From positions 1 to 5,737 of the forward strand of contig JAIRLQ010000322.1 in NCBI GenBank assembly GCA_031259345.1: a DNA stretch of 5,737 nucleotides. The letters run 5' to 3'. The notes under the pieces were generated by a model, which saw only the letters and a list, made by a program, of their open reading frames with translations, was not told the DNA's origin and ran no database searches. Positions 1 to 5,737 of this stretch are shown here, one piece after another. Within the stretch, counting starts at the first letter, position 1, and every line of letters starts with the position of its first letter. This stretch comes from Treponema sp. (GTDB lineage: Bacteria > Spirochaetota > Spirochaetia > Treponematales > Breznakiellaceae). The translations under genes were made by a program, and so were the position numbers.

Positions 1-840
1 GGGCAGCTCAATTCTGCGGCGGCTGTTCTCCTCTTTTGGATCGGGAATAGGGACGCTTGAAAGCAGGGCTATGGAATAGGGGTGAAGCGGTGTTTTAAAG
101 AGTCCCTCGCTGTCCACCAATTCTACGATCCCGCCCAAATACATTACGCCTATACGGTCGGATATGTAACGCACCATGGAAAGGTCGTGTGCGATAAACA
201 TATAGGTAAGATGACGCTTGGCCTGGAGGCTCTTTAATAAATTGACAACTTGGGCCTGTATGGATACGTCCAAAGCGGAAATGGGCTCGTCGGCTATGAT
301 GAAATCGGGGTTTACCGACAGCGCCCGGGCTACGCCGATACGCTGCCGCTGGCCGCCGGAAAATTCGTGGGGGTAACGACCGGCGTGATCCTCATCCAAA
401 CCTACGCTGTAAAGCAGTTCCGCTACCATCCGGTTCCGTTCCTGCCGGTTTTTTGCCATGTGGTGATTGTCGATTCCTTCGGCGATAATATCGTTCACCT
501 TCATACGCGGATTAAGGCTCGTATAGGGATCCTGAAAGATCATCTGCATACGCCGGGAAAATTCAGCGGCAACGCTCTTGTTTTTCTTTTCATGAACAGA
601 GATTCCGTCAAACTCTACGCAGCCGCGGGTTGGTTCATAAAGACCTATCACTGTCCTGCCCAGGGTGGATTTTCCGCAGCCCGACTCGCCCACTATCCCT
701 AAAGTTTCCCCCCGGCGTATGGAGAAGTTCACGCCGTCCACGGCCTTAAGGATCCGTTTTTTGCTCAAGATAAAATAACGGGCCAGATCCCGGACAGTAA
801 GGAGTACATCGCCGTCCATCGCTTTATTTGCCTTATCCAT
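1..840 (-). CDS. oppF: Oligopeptide ABC transporter ATPase OppF, 3' end cut by window
   Basis: This is the second ATPase subunit of the peptide importer, which hydrolyses ATP on the cytoplasmic side together with OppD. The 280 visible residues are open to the window edge with no stop. Walker A GESGCGKS is at 51-58, the Q-loop FQDP at 102-105, the signature SGGQRQR at 161-167, Walker B IIADEP at 181-186, the SALD D-loop at 188-191 and the switch His at 218. All catalytic residues are present. The segment after PLHPYS (251-256) begins the oligopeptide-transporter C-terminal domain, whose cysteine-rich part should lie just outside the window. The ATG at 840 is chosen because GGGGAGG sits 6 nt upstream. 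It overlaps the oppD stop as ATGGATAA. An in-frame ATG at codon 8 is a weaker alternative. DppF is the only serious alternative name, since family and position do not separate Opp from Dpp. Confidence 0.93.
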   Translation of the reverse strand, partial: MDKANKAMDGDVLLTVRDLARYFILSKKRILKAVDGVNFSIRRGETLGIVGESGCGKSTLGRTVIGLYEPTRGCVEFDGISVHEKKNKSVAAEFSRRMQMIFQDPYTSLNPRMKVNDIIAEGIDNHHMAKNRQERNRMVAELLYSVGLDEDHAGRYPHEFSGGQRQRIGVARALSVNPDFIIADEPISALDVSIQAQVVNLLKSLQAKRHLTYMFIAHDLSMVRYISDRIGVMYLGGIVELVDSEGLFKTPLHPYSIALLSSVPIPDPKEENSRRRIELP

Positions 841-1864
841 TAGCCGCCTCCCCAGCCTCACCGGCTCTGGGCATCCGCGGATCGTAGAGCCAGCATGCGG
901 CGCTATGGGTTTCGGAAAAGGCCGTAAAAGACGGGGCATATTTCCCACAAACCTTCATGCAACTGGCGCACCTGGCCGCGAAGGGGCAGCCCGGAAGCGG
1001 ATCCATCAGATCCGGCGGAGAACCGGGTATAGAACTGAGTTCCCGGCGCTCAACATTCAACCGGGGAATGGAATCCAGAAGGCCCCTGGTGTATGGGTGA
1101 CGCATTTCATAAAAAATTTCGTTCAGGAGTCCCTGCTCCACTACTTTGCCGCCGTAAAGCACCACCAGGCGGTTAGCAATACTCGCTACTACCCCCAAGT
1201 TATGGGTAATAATCACTATGGCCGTGTTTATCTTTTGCTGGAGTTCTTTCATTAAATCCAGGATTTGGGCCTGGATTGTTACATCCAGCGCGGTGGTCGG
1301 CTCGTCGGCGATGAGTATTTTGGGATCGCAGGCCAAAGCGATAGCGATCATCACCCGCTGCCGCATTCCTCCGCTAAATTGATGCGGATACTGCCGGTAC
1401 CTCTCTTGAGGGTTGGGTATACCCGCCAGATACAGAAGTTCCAGCACCCGCTGCCGGCGCTGGGCGGGGATCATATTTTTCCGGTGCAGCTTAAGCACTT
1501 CCGCTATCTGGTCTCCTATATTCATTGTCGGATTGAGGCTTGTAAGGGGATCCTGGAATATCATGGAAATATCCCGTCCCCGGATCTGACGCATCTCTTT
1601 TTCCGGAAGGCCTGCGATTTCCCGTCCTTCCAGAACTACGCTGCCCGCGTCAATACGGCCGGTTTCGGGCAGCAGGCCTAATATTGATTTAAAGGTAACC
1701 GATTTACCACAGCCCGATTCCCCCACTATCGCCAGGGTCTCGCCATGATGCAGGGTAAAACTTACCCCCCGTACCGCGTGGACAACACCGTTGTCGGTGT
1801 GGATACTTACTTCCAAATCGGAGACCTTTAAAAGATTCCGGCTTTCCCGTGCTTTTTCTTCCAT
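833..1864 (-). CDS. oppD: Oligopeptide ABC transporter ATPase OppD
   Basis: This 343-residue protein is the first ATPase subunit, expected to pair with OppF under the OppBC channel. It has Walker A GESGCGKS at 48-55, Q-loop FQDP at 103-106, signature SGGMRQR at 164-170, Walker B ILIADEP at 183-189 with catalytic Glu188, D-loop TALD at 191-194 and switch His221. The oligopeptide-family C-terminal domain follows HPYTRGLL (256-263). It includes GSPPDLMDPLPGCPFAARC at 281-299 and cysteines at 293, 299, 302, 306 and 324. Relatives bind a [4Fe-4S] cluster here with C-x5-C-x6-C plus a distal Cys. Cys302 is extra. The length is normal for the family. The ATG at 1864 follows the oppC stop by 13 nt with only a weak GGGATCGGG-like ribosome site. 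The last residues (334-343) are a Gly/Glu/Ala-rich tail with no obvious function. DppD is an equally possible name. Confidence 0.95.
   Translation of the reverse strand: MEEKARESRNLLKVSDLEVSIHTDNGVVHAVRGVSFTLHHGETLAIVGESGCGKSVTFKSILGLLPETGRIDAGSVVLEGREIAGLPEKEMRQIRGRDISMIFQDPLTSLNPTMNIGDQIAEVLKLHRKNMIPAQRRQRVLELLYLAGIPNPQERYRQYPHQFSGGMRQRVMIAIALACDPKILIADEPTTALDVTIQAQILDLMKELQQKINTAIVIITHNLGVVASIANRLVVLYGGKVVEQGLLNEIFYEMRHPYTRGLLDSIPRLNVERRELSSIPGSPPDLMDPLPGCPFAARCASCMKVCGKYAPSFTAFSETHSAACWLYDPRMPRAGEAGEAANG
847..853 (-). promoter_or_regulatory. Shine-Dalgarno of oppF inside the oppD 3' end
   Basis: On the minus strand GGGGAGG lies 6 nt before the ATG at 840. It is within the last codons of oppD, in the stretch encoding its Gly/Glu/Ala-rich tail. 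It is one of the two strongest ribosome-binding sites in the operon and fixes the oppF start at the overlapping ATG. The layout fits translational coupling of the two ATPases, which are needed in equal amounts. Confidence 0.75.
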
Positions 1865-1877
1865 GGCTGCCCGATCC

Positions 1878-2813
1878 CTACTGCCTCATACGCGGATCAA
1901 AGGCATCGCGCAGCCCGTCGCCGAGGATACAAAAACACACCATTATTAAAACGATCACAATAGACGGGAAGATCAGCATATGGGGAGATGTACGGAGCGA
2001 TCCGTAACCTACGTTTATCAAGACTCCCAGGGAAGCCCTGGGTTCGGCGATACCCAGGCCGATAAAGCTTAAAAAGGCTTCGGAAAAAATAGCCGCAGGA
2101 ATACTGAACATAGTTTGGATTACGATAACGCTCACCGTGTTGGGTACCAAATGGCGAATGATTATTTTTGAGGTAGGCGTTCCCAAAAGCCGGGCGGCGA
2201 GTACAAATTCCTGCATTTTAAGCCGCAGAATTTCTGCCCGTACCAGCCGCGCCATGTTAACCCAGCCGGTCACCGAGAGGGCGATAATAATCGTCCACAC
2301 CCCAGGCGGCAGAACCACCATCATTAAAATAAGGATGATGAGGGAGGGGATTCCCACCAGAAGTTCTATTATACGCTGCATCATGTTGTCCACATTGCCG
2401 CCGGCGATGGCGGATACGGAACCGTAAGTTACCCCGATGAAAAGGTTGATAAAGGCCGCGGAAAGCCCGATAAGCAGCGACATCCTGGTACCGTACCAGA
2501 GCCTGGCCCATAGGTCCCGGCCGAAAAGATCGGTACCAAAGATGTGTTCGCCGCTGGGAGGCATAAACCTCGCCGTATAATCCGTATCGTAGTAGGTGAA
2601 TTGTGAAAAAACAGGGGCGAAGACGGCCAATAGGCTTATGATGACCAGTACCGCGCAGCCCCCGACGGCGGCTTTATTTTTTCGCAGTCTGATCCAGCCA
2701 TCGTAGAATGCGCTGTGATGGACCCGGGCGATACGTTCCCGCTGGGAGGACATATCCGAGGAAGGTTCGAAAAGTTTAGCGTCAATAACAAAATTGTCCG
2801 TATCCGCTTCCAT
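1878..2813 (-). CDS. oppC: Oligopeptide ABC transporter permease OppC
   Basis: This 311-residue inner-membrane subunit forms half of the translocation channel with OppB. A soluble N-terminal segment (about 1-47) ends in FYDGWIRLRKNKAAVGG, typical of the OppC N-terminal domain. The first membrane helix is at about 48-70 and about five more follow between 113 and 300. Family hallmarks are HIFGTDLFGRD at 90-100, the EAA coupling loop from QEFVLAARLLG (201-211) to RHLVPN (220-225), EAFLSFIGLG at 245-254 and LGDGLRDAFDPRMR at 297-310. The start chosen is ATG 2813, 10 nt after the oppB stop and preceded by AGGGGGA at suitable spacing. A longer reading from 2885 would overlap oppB by 62 nt and add an atypical Pro/Gly-rich leader, so it is not used. 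ATG at codon 21 is a less likely shorter option. DppC is the alternative name. Confidence 0.94.
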   Translation of the reverse strand: MEADTDNFVIDAKLFEPSSDMSSQRERIARVHHSAFYDGWIRLRKNKAAVGGCAVLVIISLLAVFAPVFSQFTYYDTDYTARFMPPSGEHIFGTDLFGRDLWARLWYGTRMSLLIGLSAAFINLFIGVTYGSVSAIAGGNVDNMMQRIIELLVGIPSLIILILMMVVLPPGVWTIIIALSVTGWVNMARLVRAEILRLKMQEFVLAARLLGTPTSKIIIRHLVPNTVSVIVIQTMFSIPAAIFSEAFLSFIGLGIAEPRASLGVLINVGYGSLRTSPHMLIFPSIVIVLIMVCFCILGDGLRDAFDPRMRQ

Positions 2814-2823
2814 GAACGTCCCC

Positions 2824-3765
2824 CTATGCCCCGGAATTATCCCCGGCCAGACGTATCCTGGGGTCAATAAGGCCGTAGGCCACATCCACGAGGAATATAA
2901 CCGTAATGTAGAACAGGCTGAAAAATATAGTCAGTCCCATAATTACCGGGTAGTCGTTGTTACGCACCGAATCGGTAAAGAGACTCCCGATGCCTGGTAT
3001 GGAAAAAATACTTTCCACCGCCAGGGAACCTGTCATCAGGTTTACCACCATGGGGCCGAAGATCGTAACCACCGGGATTATGGAATTACGCAGGGTATGT
3101 TTCATCATAAGCCGCATCCGGCTCATGCCTTTAGAACGGGCGGTGATGATATAATCCTGGCTTAAAACATCCAGCATCTCGGTACGGATAAACCGCGCCG
3201 CGCTGGAAAGAGGTGAAAAACAGAGGGCGATACTCGGCATAATTGAACAAGCCCAGCTTTCCCAGAAGGCTACAGGCAGTATGCCCAGCCTAAGCCCGAC
3301 GAAATATTGAAGCAACGCGGCAACGACAAAATTGGGAATACTCACCCCCAGAATCGCCAGCACCATGGTCATGCTGTCCAGGGCGCCGTTGTGCCTCCAT
3401 GCGGCGATAATCCCCAGGGCCAAGCCTATACCGAGACCTACCAGGATCGCCTGGGCGCCTACCAGGGCGCTGGGCGGGATGCGGCCCCGGATGAGGTCGC
3501 TTACCTTCCTGCCGTTATAGGTAAAGGAAGTTCCCAGATCCCCATGGAGTACGTTTCCCATGTATTGCAGGTACTGTCCCCCCAAGGGCTTGTCCAAACC
3601 GTATTGGGCCATGACCGTTGCCTGCTGTGAAGGTTGCAAACGTACAAACCGCTCTTCGTCAAAGGGCGTACCGGGCATTAACTTCATTAAAAAGAAAGTT
3701 GCCGTGGCAATAAGCCACATGGTCAGTACGATATAAATGATGCGTTTAACAACGTACTTGCCCAC
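2824..3765 (-). CDS. oppB: Oligopeptide ABC transporter permease OppB
   Basis: This 313-residue inner-membrane channel subunit is the partner of OppC. It begins MGKYVVKRIIYIV, the usual OppB/DppB start, with helix 1 at about 9-29. A periplasmic part (about 30-98) contains YGLDKPLGGQYLQYMGNVLHGDLG (55-78), a strong family marker. Further helices lie near 100-122, 133-157, 173-190, 228-248 and 272-297. The EAA loop is DYIITARSKGMSRMRLMMKH at 204-223, which docks onto the ATPases. ESIFSIPGIG (251-260), DYPVIMG (271-277) and YGLIDPRIR (297-305) complete the pattern. The start codon is GTG at 3765, only 4 nt after the oppA stop. I see no Shine-Dalgarno before it, so translation probably depends on ribosomes finishing oppA. 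The next Met (codon 16) would cut into helix 1. The length is normal for the family. Confidence 0.95.
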   Translation of the reverse strand: MGKYVVKRIIYIVLTMWLIATATFFLMKLMPGTPFDEERFVRLQPSQQATVMAQYGLDKPLGGQYLQYMGNVLHGDLGTSFTYNGRKVSDLIRGRIPPSALVGAQAILVGLGIGLALGIIAAWRHNGALDSMTMVLAILGVSIPNFVVAALLQYFVGLRLGILPVAFWESWACSIMPSIALCFSPLSSAARFIRTEMLDVLSQDYIITARSKGMSRMRLMMKHTLRNSIIPVVTIFGPMVVNLMTGSLAVESIFSIPGIGSLFTDSVRNNDYPVIMGLTIFFSLFYITVIFLVDVAYGLIDPRIRLAGDNSGA

Positions 3766-3769
3766 GGTC

Positions 3770-5386
3770 TTATTCGATGTAAGCCCACTTTAGATCGAGG
3801 GTCTGTCCCACCGGATGAGAGATCATCCCTTTCACGCTTTTCCTGGTCAGACTGGTAAAACCCCTGTCATAAAGACCGGTTACGACCATGTCTTCTTCGA
3901 CAAGTTTCTTTTCAGCCTTGAGCATAATGGAAAGCCGTTTGGCCGGATCGGGTTCAGCTTTGGCATCGGCTATCATCTTGTCGTAATCGGGGTTCTTATA
4001 ATTACCCCGGTAACCGTTCCCGCTTGTCCACAGGTCAAGGTAAGTCATGGCATCATCGTAATCGGCGCCCCAGGCGGATATGGCGAAGTCGTAGTTTACA
4101 TCGGTCTGCATTGTATCGTTCCGCGCCCTCTGGGTTGAAGGGCTGATGGTTACCTCTATCCCCAGATGCCTGCGGTACTGATCCTGCACAAAGGTAGCCA
4201 GGTCTCTGGTTATACTGTCGTCCATACAGAGCAGGGTGAGCTGCGGGGCCTTACCGCCCAGCTCGGCTACTCCGGCAGCCCAGTATTGCTTTGCCTTGGC
4301 CGCATCAAAGGCCGAAACATTGCCGTTTAACTGGCGGAAGGTCTTCTTTCCGTCGCCGCTTACGCCCTGGCTCACTACACCGCCGGCAGCCACGCTGCCG
4401 TTTGCGATTACGGTGGAAACAAACAATTCCCGGTCTACCGCAAAGGAAAGGGCTTTACGGATATTGGGATTCATCTCAGGGTTAATAGTGTTGAACTGAA
4501 GATAATTATTGCGGAAATCCGAGTAGCTGGTTACCTCGGGGCTGTTTTTAAAGGACGGGATATCCTGAGCGGACAGATTCACCCGGTCAATTTCACCCGC
4601 TTCGTAGGCGTTAAGGGCGGCGCTTTGCTCCTTGATAACGTGGAACTCGACGGCATCAAGTTTGACATTAGCGGCGTCCCAATAATCGGGGTTCTTTACC
4701 ATTTTGACACCCGACGCAAGATCAAACTCGGTGATTTTGAAAGGCCCGCAGTAGAGAATATCCGCCGCAGTATTGGCGTAATTATCGCCTTTGGATTCCA
4801 CAAACTTCTCGTTCAACGGGTAATACATGGGCATAGTGGTAAGCAGGATAAAATAGGCTGTCGGCGCCTTGAGCGTTACCTGCAGAGCAAGGTCGTTTAG
4901 AGCCTTGACACCCACTTGATCCGCCCTTACTTTGCCTTCCTGATATTCCATGGCGTTCACCACATAATCGGTAACGATGAAGCCGTAACTATTCTCGGGA
5001 TTTTCAACCAGCTTAAGGCAGGAATATACAAAGTCTTTAGCGGTAAGGGGATCGCCGTTGCTCCATTTAAGGCCGCTGCGCAGATGAAAGGTGTATACAA
5101 GACCGTCAGGGGAGATTTCATGAGCCGTGGCCAGTGCGGGTATCGGCTGGTGGTTTACGTCTGTACGGTAAAGGCCCTCGCTGATGTTCCCCAGGACCTC
5201 GAAAAGGTTCTGGTCCGATCCGGTAAGCTGGTTGAGGGATCGATACTCACGTTCAGTATAGAGGGAGATCTTCTTTACCCCGCCCGTCGCGGCCGCAGAG
5301 CCGGATTGCTGCTGGAATCCGCCGGCAAACACCGGGCCCGTCAGAACAATAGCCAGAATCAATACCTGTACCAGATTTTTTTTCAC
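3770..5386 (-). CDS. oppA: Periplasmic oligopeptide-binding protein OppA (family 5 SBP)
   Basis: This 538-residue solute-binding protein captures peptides in the periplasm and delivers them to OppBC. It starts at GTG 5386, 4 nt after a strong AAGGAGGA. A signal peptide (MKKN then a hydrophobic core to VFA21) is followed by GG and a Gln/Ser/Ala/Gly linker to about 36. Cleavage after Ala21 is expected. There is no lipobox cysteine, so it should be soluble rather than lipid-anchored. Residues 83-122 carry the family-5 signature region, including SPDGLVYTFHLRSGLKWSNG. NPNIRKALSFAVDRE (306-320) is another family block. W439 and D442 in AWGADYDD align with the Trp416/Asp419 region of enteric OppA that binds the peptide and its amino terminus. 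The C-terminus DLKWAYIE is typical. It is the first gene of the operon. A different ligand (opines, sugars, metals) is possible for this family but less likely here. Confidence 0.93.
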   Translation of the reverse strand: MKKNLVQVLILAIVLTGPVFAGGFQQQSGSAAATGGVKKISLYTEREYRSLNQLTGSDQNLFEVLGNISEGLYRTDVNHQPIPALATAHEISPDGLVYTFHLRSGLKWSNGDPLTAKDFVYSCLKLVENPENSYGFIVTDYVVNAMEYQEGKVRADQVGVKALNDLALQVTLKAPTAYFILLTTMPMYYPLNEKFVESKGDNYANTAADILYCGPFKITEFDLASGVKMVKNPDYWDAANVKLDAVEFHVIKEQSAALNAYEAGEIDRVNLSAQDIPSFKNSPEVTSYSDFRNNYLQFNTINPEMNPNIRKALSFAVDRELFVSTVIANGSVAAGGVVSQGVSGDGKKTFRQLNGNVSAFDAAKAKQYWAAGVAELGGKAPQLTLLCMDDSITRDLATFVQDQYRRHLGIEVTISPSTQRARNDTMQTDVNYDFAISAWGADYDDAMTYLDLWTSGNGYRGNYKNPDYDKMIADAKAEPDPAKRLSIMLKAEKKLVEEDMVVTGLYDRGFTSLTRKSVKGMISHPVGQTLDLKWAYIE

Positions 5387-5390
5387 CTTG

Positions 5391-5398
5391 TCCTCCTT
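5391..5398 (-). promoter_or_regulatory. Strong Shine-Dalgarno that fixes the oppA start
   Basis: AAGGAGGA on the minus strand is 4 nt upstream of GTG 5386 and is a near-perfect match to the anti-Shine-Dalgarno. A longer frame would begin at a TTG at 5425, but that would put this site inside the coding region and add 13 charged residues (MAILFRRFFKEDK) before the signal peptide. The GTG is therefore the start. Confidence 0.85.
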
Positions 5399-5419
5399 AA
5401 AAAAACGACGAAATAAAAT

Positions 5420-5438
5420 TGCCAACCTACGTTTGGCA
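5420..5438. repeat. 19-bp dyad upstream of the oppA ribosome site
   Basis: TGCCAA at 5420-5425 and TTGGCA at 5433-5438 are exact inverted repeats around a 7-bp centre, with one more C-G pair possible inside after a mismatch. The dyad ends about 21 nt upstream of the oppA Shine-Dalgarno, in AT-rich DNA. It could be an operator or a small stem in the oppA leader. A 6-bp dyad can also arise by chance, so the function is unproven. Confidence 0.4.
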
Positions 5439-5580
5439 CAAGTGATAGCAATATCAACAAGTTAAGAAAATCATCTGCTGTATGGTATTTGATTTTGTAA
5501 TGAATTCTGAAAAATGTATGAAAAAGTATACTATTTGTCTGGATCTCTCATGCCCCGTAAAACCAACCCCCCTAACTTAT

Positions 5581-5600
5581 TAACATTGCGAGTGATGTTA
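5581..5600. repeat. 20-bp dyad at the predicted oppA transcription start
   Basis: TAACAT (5581-5586) and ATGTTA (5595-5600) are perfect inverted repeats around an 8-bp centre. On the minus strand the dyad begins at the last base of the candidate -10 and covers the predicted start of transcription, a usual place for a repressor operator. No regulator family can be named from the bases alone. Confidence 0.4.
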
Positions 5601-5629
5601 TTGTCTTCGGAATTAGCCGTAATTGTCAA
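5600..5629 (-). promoter_or_regulatory. Candidate sigma-70 promoter for the opp operon
   Basis: On the minus strand a perfect -35 TTGACA (5629-5624) is followed after 18 bp by GACAAT (5605-5600), a 4-of-6 match to the -10 consensus. The predicted start of transcription is near 5593. It points at oppA and sits in the AT-rich gap. The weak -10 and the distance to oppA (about 200 bp) keep confidence modest. The -35 overlaps the -35 of the plus-strand promoter. Confidence 0.4.
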
Positions 5630-5650
5630 GTCTTAAAATCATGTTAAAAT
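5623..5650 (+). promoter_or_regulatory. Candidate extended -10 promoter for a divergent gene
   Basis: On the plus strand TTGTCA (5623-5628, 5 of 6 to consensus) is followed after 16 bp by TAAAAT (5645-5650, 5 of 6). A TG at 5642-5643 sits one base before it, giving an extended -10. The expected start of transcription is near 5657, about 15-18 nt before the plus-strand frame that opens at 5672/5675. It is the best promoter-like match in the window. It lies back to back with the opp promoter. Confidence 0.45.
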
Positions 5651-5674
5651 CCGGTAAAAACCAGACTTTTATTG

Positions 5675-5737
5675 GTGCCGAAGGGGTTTAATACCTTCAA
5701 GAACGCCCTGAAGCTCCCCCGCGAACCGGTGAGCGGG
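5675..5737 (+). CDS. Possible N-terminus of a divergent gene, perhaps hemolysin III/PAQR-like
   Basis: A plus-strand frame opens after a stop at 5645-5647 and runs to the window end. From GTG 5675 it reads 21 codons ending KLPREPVSG; a TTG at 5672 is an alternative start. From memory, REPVSG followed by a membrane helix is typical of the start of hemolysin III family membrane proteins (TIGR01065-like), but the helix itself is outside the window. The candidate promoter at 5623-5650 supports a gene here. No Shine-Dalgarno is visible, which weakens the call. Two minus-strand frames are also open at the edge: one of 22 codons ending at TAA 5669-5671 and one of 30 codons ending at TAA 5644-5646. 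Either could instead be the tail of a gene upstream of opp. Confidence 0.35.
   Translation, partial: MPKGFNTFKNALKLPREPVSG

Larger units (their letters stand above)
5387..5593 (-). promoter_or_regulatory. AT-rich candidate 5' leader of oppA, about 200 nt
   Basis: If transcription starts from the promoter proposed at 5600-5629, the message has about 200 untranslated bases before oppA. The stretch is clearly more AT-rich than the genes beside it. It contains a run of six G followed by GG and GGGG blocks (minus strand, 5572-5553), a palindromic AGTATACT (5525-5532), the TGCCAA dyad and the ribosome site. I recognise no known riboswitch class and no leader gene. Another promoter inside the stretch, for example with TATACT at 5530-5525 as a -10, cannot be excluded, but its -35 match is poor. 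Confidence 0.35.

Noticed and set aside
250..702. Plus-strand open frame of 150 codons opposite oppF
   Set aside because: It is antisense to the conserved ATPase core of OppF. A similar antisense frame at 1265-1681 lies opposite the same motifs of OppD, which explains their resemblance (both begin MGL and share Y-x-Q and LVG). Neither looks like a real protein family.
2814..2885. Longer N-terminus for OppC from an ATG at 2885
   Set aside because: It would overlap oppB by 62 nt and adds an unusual Pro/Gly-rich leader. ATG 2813 has an AGGGGGA ribosome site and normal spacing after oppB.
4916..5416. Plus-strand open frame of 166 codons opposite oppA
   Set aside because: It lies wholly antisense to the well-supported OppA signal peptide and N-terminal lobe, and shows no recognisable domain.
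5387..5425. Longer OppA start at a TTG at 5425
   Set aside because: The strong Shine-Dalgarno would fall inside the coding sequence and the signal peptide would gain a charged extension. GTG 5386 fits much better.
5433..5450. Sigma-54-like element (TGGCAC followed by TAGCA) on the plus strand
   Set aside because: The GG to GC spacing is 11 rather than 10, the -12 element reads TAGC instead of TTGC, and it points toward no gene start.
5531..5551. Six-codon leader peptide on the minus strand (ATG at 5551, TAG at 5533-5531)
   Set aside because: The nearest G-run is only one base from the ATG and the longer G-run is about 15 nt away. The codons show no run of one amino acid that would suggest attenuation.
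5717..5737. CCCGC...GCGGG hairpin at the right edge as a terminator
   Set aside because: There is no T-tract visible, the stem is only 5 bp with a 10-nt loop, and it is cut by the window edge. It also lies inside the candidate divergent coding region.

Overview
This window is almost entirely one peptide-type ABC importer operon, read on the minus strand in the order oppA-oppB-oppC-oppD-oppF. Every gene runs right to left. Junctions are tight: 4 nt between A and B, 10 nt between B and C, 13 nt between C and D, and an 8-nt overlap between D and F. The genes are therefore very probably one transcript with translational coupling. oppF runs off the left edge; its first 280 codons are visible and intact.

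The parts form a complete type I importer. OppA is a periplasmic family-5 solute-binding protein, OppB and OppC are the two membrane permeases, each with an EAA coupling loop, and OppD and OppF are the two ATPases. Both ATPases keep all catalytic motifs. OppD also has the C-terminal cysteine-rich segment that holds an Fe-S cluster in relatives. The OppA residues around W439 and D442 match the peptide-anchoring region of enteric OppA, so peptides are the likeliest substrate. This is inferred from family membership, not shown.

From about 5387 to 5671 there is an AT-rich intergenic region with no convincing gene. It holds the oppA Shine-Dalgarno, a 19-bp dyad close to it, a long candidate leader, and two candidate promoters pointing apart with overlapping -35 boxes near 5623-5629. 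A 20-bp dyad lies at the predicted oppA start of transcription. At the far right a plus-strand frame opens at about 5675. It may be the start of a divergent gene resembling the N-terminus of hemolysin III/PAQR-type membrane proteins, but only 21 codons are visible.

The organism looks like a diderm bacterium of moderate GC content. The OppA signal peptide ends in FAGG followed by a Gln/Ser/Ala/Gly-rich linker. To my recollection that is common in Treponema binding proteins, particularly the roughly 50% GC termite-gut treponemes. I offer this as a lean, not an identification.

I see no mobile elements, CRISPR arrays, tRNA or rRNA genes. The coding content is ordinary. The points worth a second look are in the control region, and I find no evidence for a new biological system here.
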